Part shown: in pieces, positions 5,792 to 7,224 of the stretch
How positions within the stretch are numbered: position 1 is the stretch's first letter
How the letters are laid out: each line of letters opens with the position of its first letter
Notes under the pieces: model-generated
What the model was told of the DNA's origin: nothing
The model's input: only the letters and a program-made list of their open reading frames with translations
Databases searched by the model: none
Program-made: the position numbers and the translations under genes
From: CAYYNP01 sp964472545
GTDB taxonomy: Bacteria > Planctomycetota > Planctomycetia > Pirellulales > Thermoguttaceae
Length of the DNA stretch: 7,224 bases
Reading direction: 5' to 3'
Assembly: GCA_964472545.1 (NCBI GenBank)
Contig: CAYYNP010000412.1
Coordinates: 1 to 7,224 of the forward strand

Positions 5792-5798
5792 AGAGGCA

Positions 5799-7224
5799 AT
5801 GTACCAGAGACTGAAGACGTATCTTGTGCCGATCGTGGCGATCATCGTTGCGGCCGCCGGGACCGATGCCACGTCGGTCGATTATTTCGACGATTTCGAT
5901 TCCTATCCGGCCGGGTCCAGCGTCATCGGCCTGGGTGATTGGACCGGTTGGGACGGCGACATGGACCGCGCGTTTGGCGGCTTCGTCACCGATGTCCACA
6001 CCAACAGCGGTCCGCATTCGCTACGGATCGGCGGCAACTCGGGGTCAGACAGCGACGTCGTCTTCCAGTTCGCGGGGGTTACCTCCGGTGAGTACGTCTT
6101 CAGTGCAATGACCTACGTCCCTTCTACTTCGACCACGCTGACACATCCCTTCATTCTCTTCATGAGCGGCCACCCCTCGCCGCTGGAGTGGAGCGGCGAG
6201 ATGCGGTTCTTCACCGACACCGGGGAAGTCGACTACAGCGGCAACGGCGTCCGGGTGCCGATGGTGCGAGACCGGTGGGTCGAGGCCCGGCTTGAGGTAG
6301 ACCTCGACACCGGCGCGACCGGCATGTACTACAACGACACGCTGCTGGGCGACTACACCTGGAATCCCGTGGTGCCCGGCATTCCGGCACTCGCGGCGGT
6401 CGACTTTTGGGTGCCGCGCGGCGGCGCACCGATGTACGTCGACGATGTGGCCCTGACGCAGATCACCGAGCCGACCTGGGACAACAACCACAATCAACTC
6501 TCCTGGGCCTCGTCTCACTGGGGCCCCGGCGGCCCTCCTGACGAGTTTTCCAATGCCATATTGCCTGCGAGCAACACCGACGTGGTACGCGTAGATTCGG
6601 CCGGCGCCACGGCCTACAGCCTGACGGTCGAGCGGGGCGGGATCAACATCACGGCCAACCAGACGCTCTCGATTGTCCGCAACGTGGACTTCGCCGACGG
6701 CACCACGCTTACGCTGGGCAACGACGCCACGCTATCGGTTGGTGGCGGCGACATCGCCGTGCTTACCGCCGCCGCAAACCCGACGATCGGCGTCACGGCC
6801 GGCACGCTGGAAGTCGGGCGGATCACGGCCACTTCTACCGACAACCTCACCAAGATCGACGGCGGCACGTTGATCGTGGACACGCTCCAGGTGCGCTCCA
6901 GCACCGTGTTGCACGTCGACGGCGGCACGCTCTCGCTCGACGGCGCGGATCCGTTGGGTGGCTCGACCCGGCCGATTGCGCTGGGCGGCGGTACGCTGCA
7001 ACTGCGCGGCGAGGAATCGCTCGTGGACAACATGGTCCGGTACGGCTTCTACGACAACTTGTCCAACGCCGAGATGAAGCCGATCGACGACGGCGTGATC
7101 AACGGCCAAAACGGCGGCGTCTACCTCTACACGCCCAACACGTCTCGACCATGGACCGATGAGATTTGGCAAGACGGCGCCATCGGCGATACGTACATGC
7201 AGTTGTGGGACGGTTTCTTCACCG
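5799..7224 (+). CDS. Secreted LamG-like, beta-repeat and PA14-like protein, 3' end outside the window
   Basis: The first 475 residues of an exported protein are visible; the frame is open without a stop to the last base. Residues 1-24 are a signal peptide (MYQRLKTYLVPIVAIIVAAA). Residues about 28-222 resemble a concanavalin-A/LamG-like jelly-roll: YFDDFDSYPAGS, then GDWTGWDGDMD, NSGPHSLRIGG, GEYVFSAMTYVP and a closing MYVDDVALTQI. Residues about 225-405 are short beta-strand repeats (TLTLGNDATLSVGGG, DNLTKIDGGTLIVDTLQV, HVDGGTLSLDG, GGGTLQLRG) that resemble degenerate autotransporter-associated repeats. Residues about 412-475 (YGFYDNLSNAEM, then YMQLWDGFFT) look like the start of a PA14-like carbohydrate-binding domain. 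Such mosaics in planctomycetes are often very large secreted or surface proteins, sometimes ending in PEP-CTERM or dockerin signals, which cannot be checked here. No catalytic motif is visible; a glycan-binding or adhesive role is inferred. It is transcribed divergently from the esterase operon and probably carries a long structured leader. Confidence 0.88.
   Translation, partial: MYQRLKTYLVPIVAIIVAAAGTDATSVDYFDDFDSYPAGSSVIGLGDWTGWDGDMDRAFGGFVTDVHTNSGPHSLRIGGNSGSDSDVVFQFAGVTSGEYVFSAMTYVPSTSTTLTHPFILFMSGHPSPLEWSGEMRFFTDTGEVDYSGNGVRVPMVRDRWVEARLEVDLDTGATGMYYNDTLLGDYTWNPVVPGIPALAAVDFWVPRGGAPMYVDDVALTQITEPTWDNNHNQLSWASSHWGPGGPPDEFSNAILPASNTDVVRVDSAGATAYSLTVERGGINITANQTLSIVRNVDFADGTTLTLGNDATLSVGGGDIAVLTAAANPTIGVTAGTLEVGRITATSTDNLTKIDGGTLIVDTLQVRSSTVLHVDGGTLSLDGADPLGGSTRPIALGGGTLQLRGEESLVDNMVRYGFYDNLSNAEMKPIDDGVINGQNGGVYLYTPNTSRPWTDEIWQDGAIGDTYMQLWDGFFT

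Larger units (their letters stand above)
4790..5798. other. 1-kb divergent intergenic region with no convincing gene
   Basis: Short open frames exist on both strands (for example 4997-5392 plus and 5256-5462 minus), but none has a signal peptide, a recognisable domain, a good ribosome binding site or a sensible composition; they are rich in Arg, Ser and Pro, as expected of random GC-rich frames. The stretch instead holds two matching promoter-like elements on opposite strands, a 10-bp inverted repeat pair about 120 nt apart, and a dense hairpin cluster before the plus-strand gene. About 5000-5280 shows nothing I can name beyond small hairpins such as GCCT-TCGG-AGGC at 5223-5234. Confidence 0.75.

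Overview
The window looks like GC-rich chromosomal DNA from a planctomycete, most likely Pirellulales or a relative. The evidence is a secreted sialate O-acetylesterase-like enzyme, a secreted LamG-type protein of the 'DFDSYPAG...WTGWDGD' kind common in that phylum, and a TCTCGCGGAGCGAGA repeat of a type I recall from those genomes. No database could be searched, so the taxonomic call rests on style and recollection.

Layout: positions 1-72 hold a 15-bp tandem repeat ending in a hairpin. Positions 103-4789 on the minus strand hold a tight three-gene operon. In transcription order it encodes a small secreted protein of unknown function (4475-4789), a 735-residue sialate O-acetylesterase-like SGNH hydrolase with a long extra C-terminal domain (2271-4478), and a 717-residue secreted protein of probable glycan-degrading type (103-2256). 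The first two genes overlap by ATGA, and the last two are 14 nt apart with the ribosome binding site overlapping the upstream stop codon. From about 4790 to 5798 there is no convincing gene. A divergent plus-strand gene starts at 5799 and runs off the window end. It encodes a secreted protein with a LamG-like domain, a beta-strand repeat region and what looks like the start of a PA14-like domain.

The three operon products all carry signal peptides, so they probably act together outside the cytoplasm on an acetylated polysaccharide: the esterase would remove acetyl groups and the alpha-barrel-like protein would cut or bind the chain. The divergent gene product could be a surface or adhesion protein.

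The 1-kb divergent intergenic region is the least ordinary part. Two very similar promoter-like elements (TTGACT, a 13-14 nt gap, then TGGYAGCGT) sit on opposite strands, one pointing to each transcription unit. The inferred leader of the plus-strand gene (about 220 nt) holds a run of hairpins, including a perfect 9-bp stem with a 4-nt loop and a larger two-stem structure. Between the two promoter-like elements lies a 137-nt segment bounded by a perfect 10-bp inverted repeat. No RNA genes, insertion sequences, CRISPR arrays or defence genes were found.
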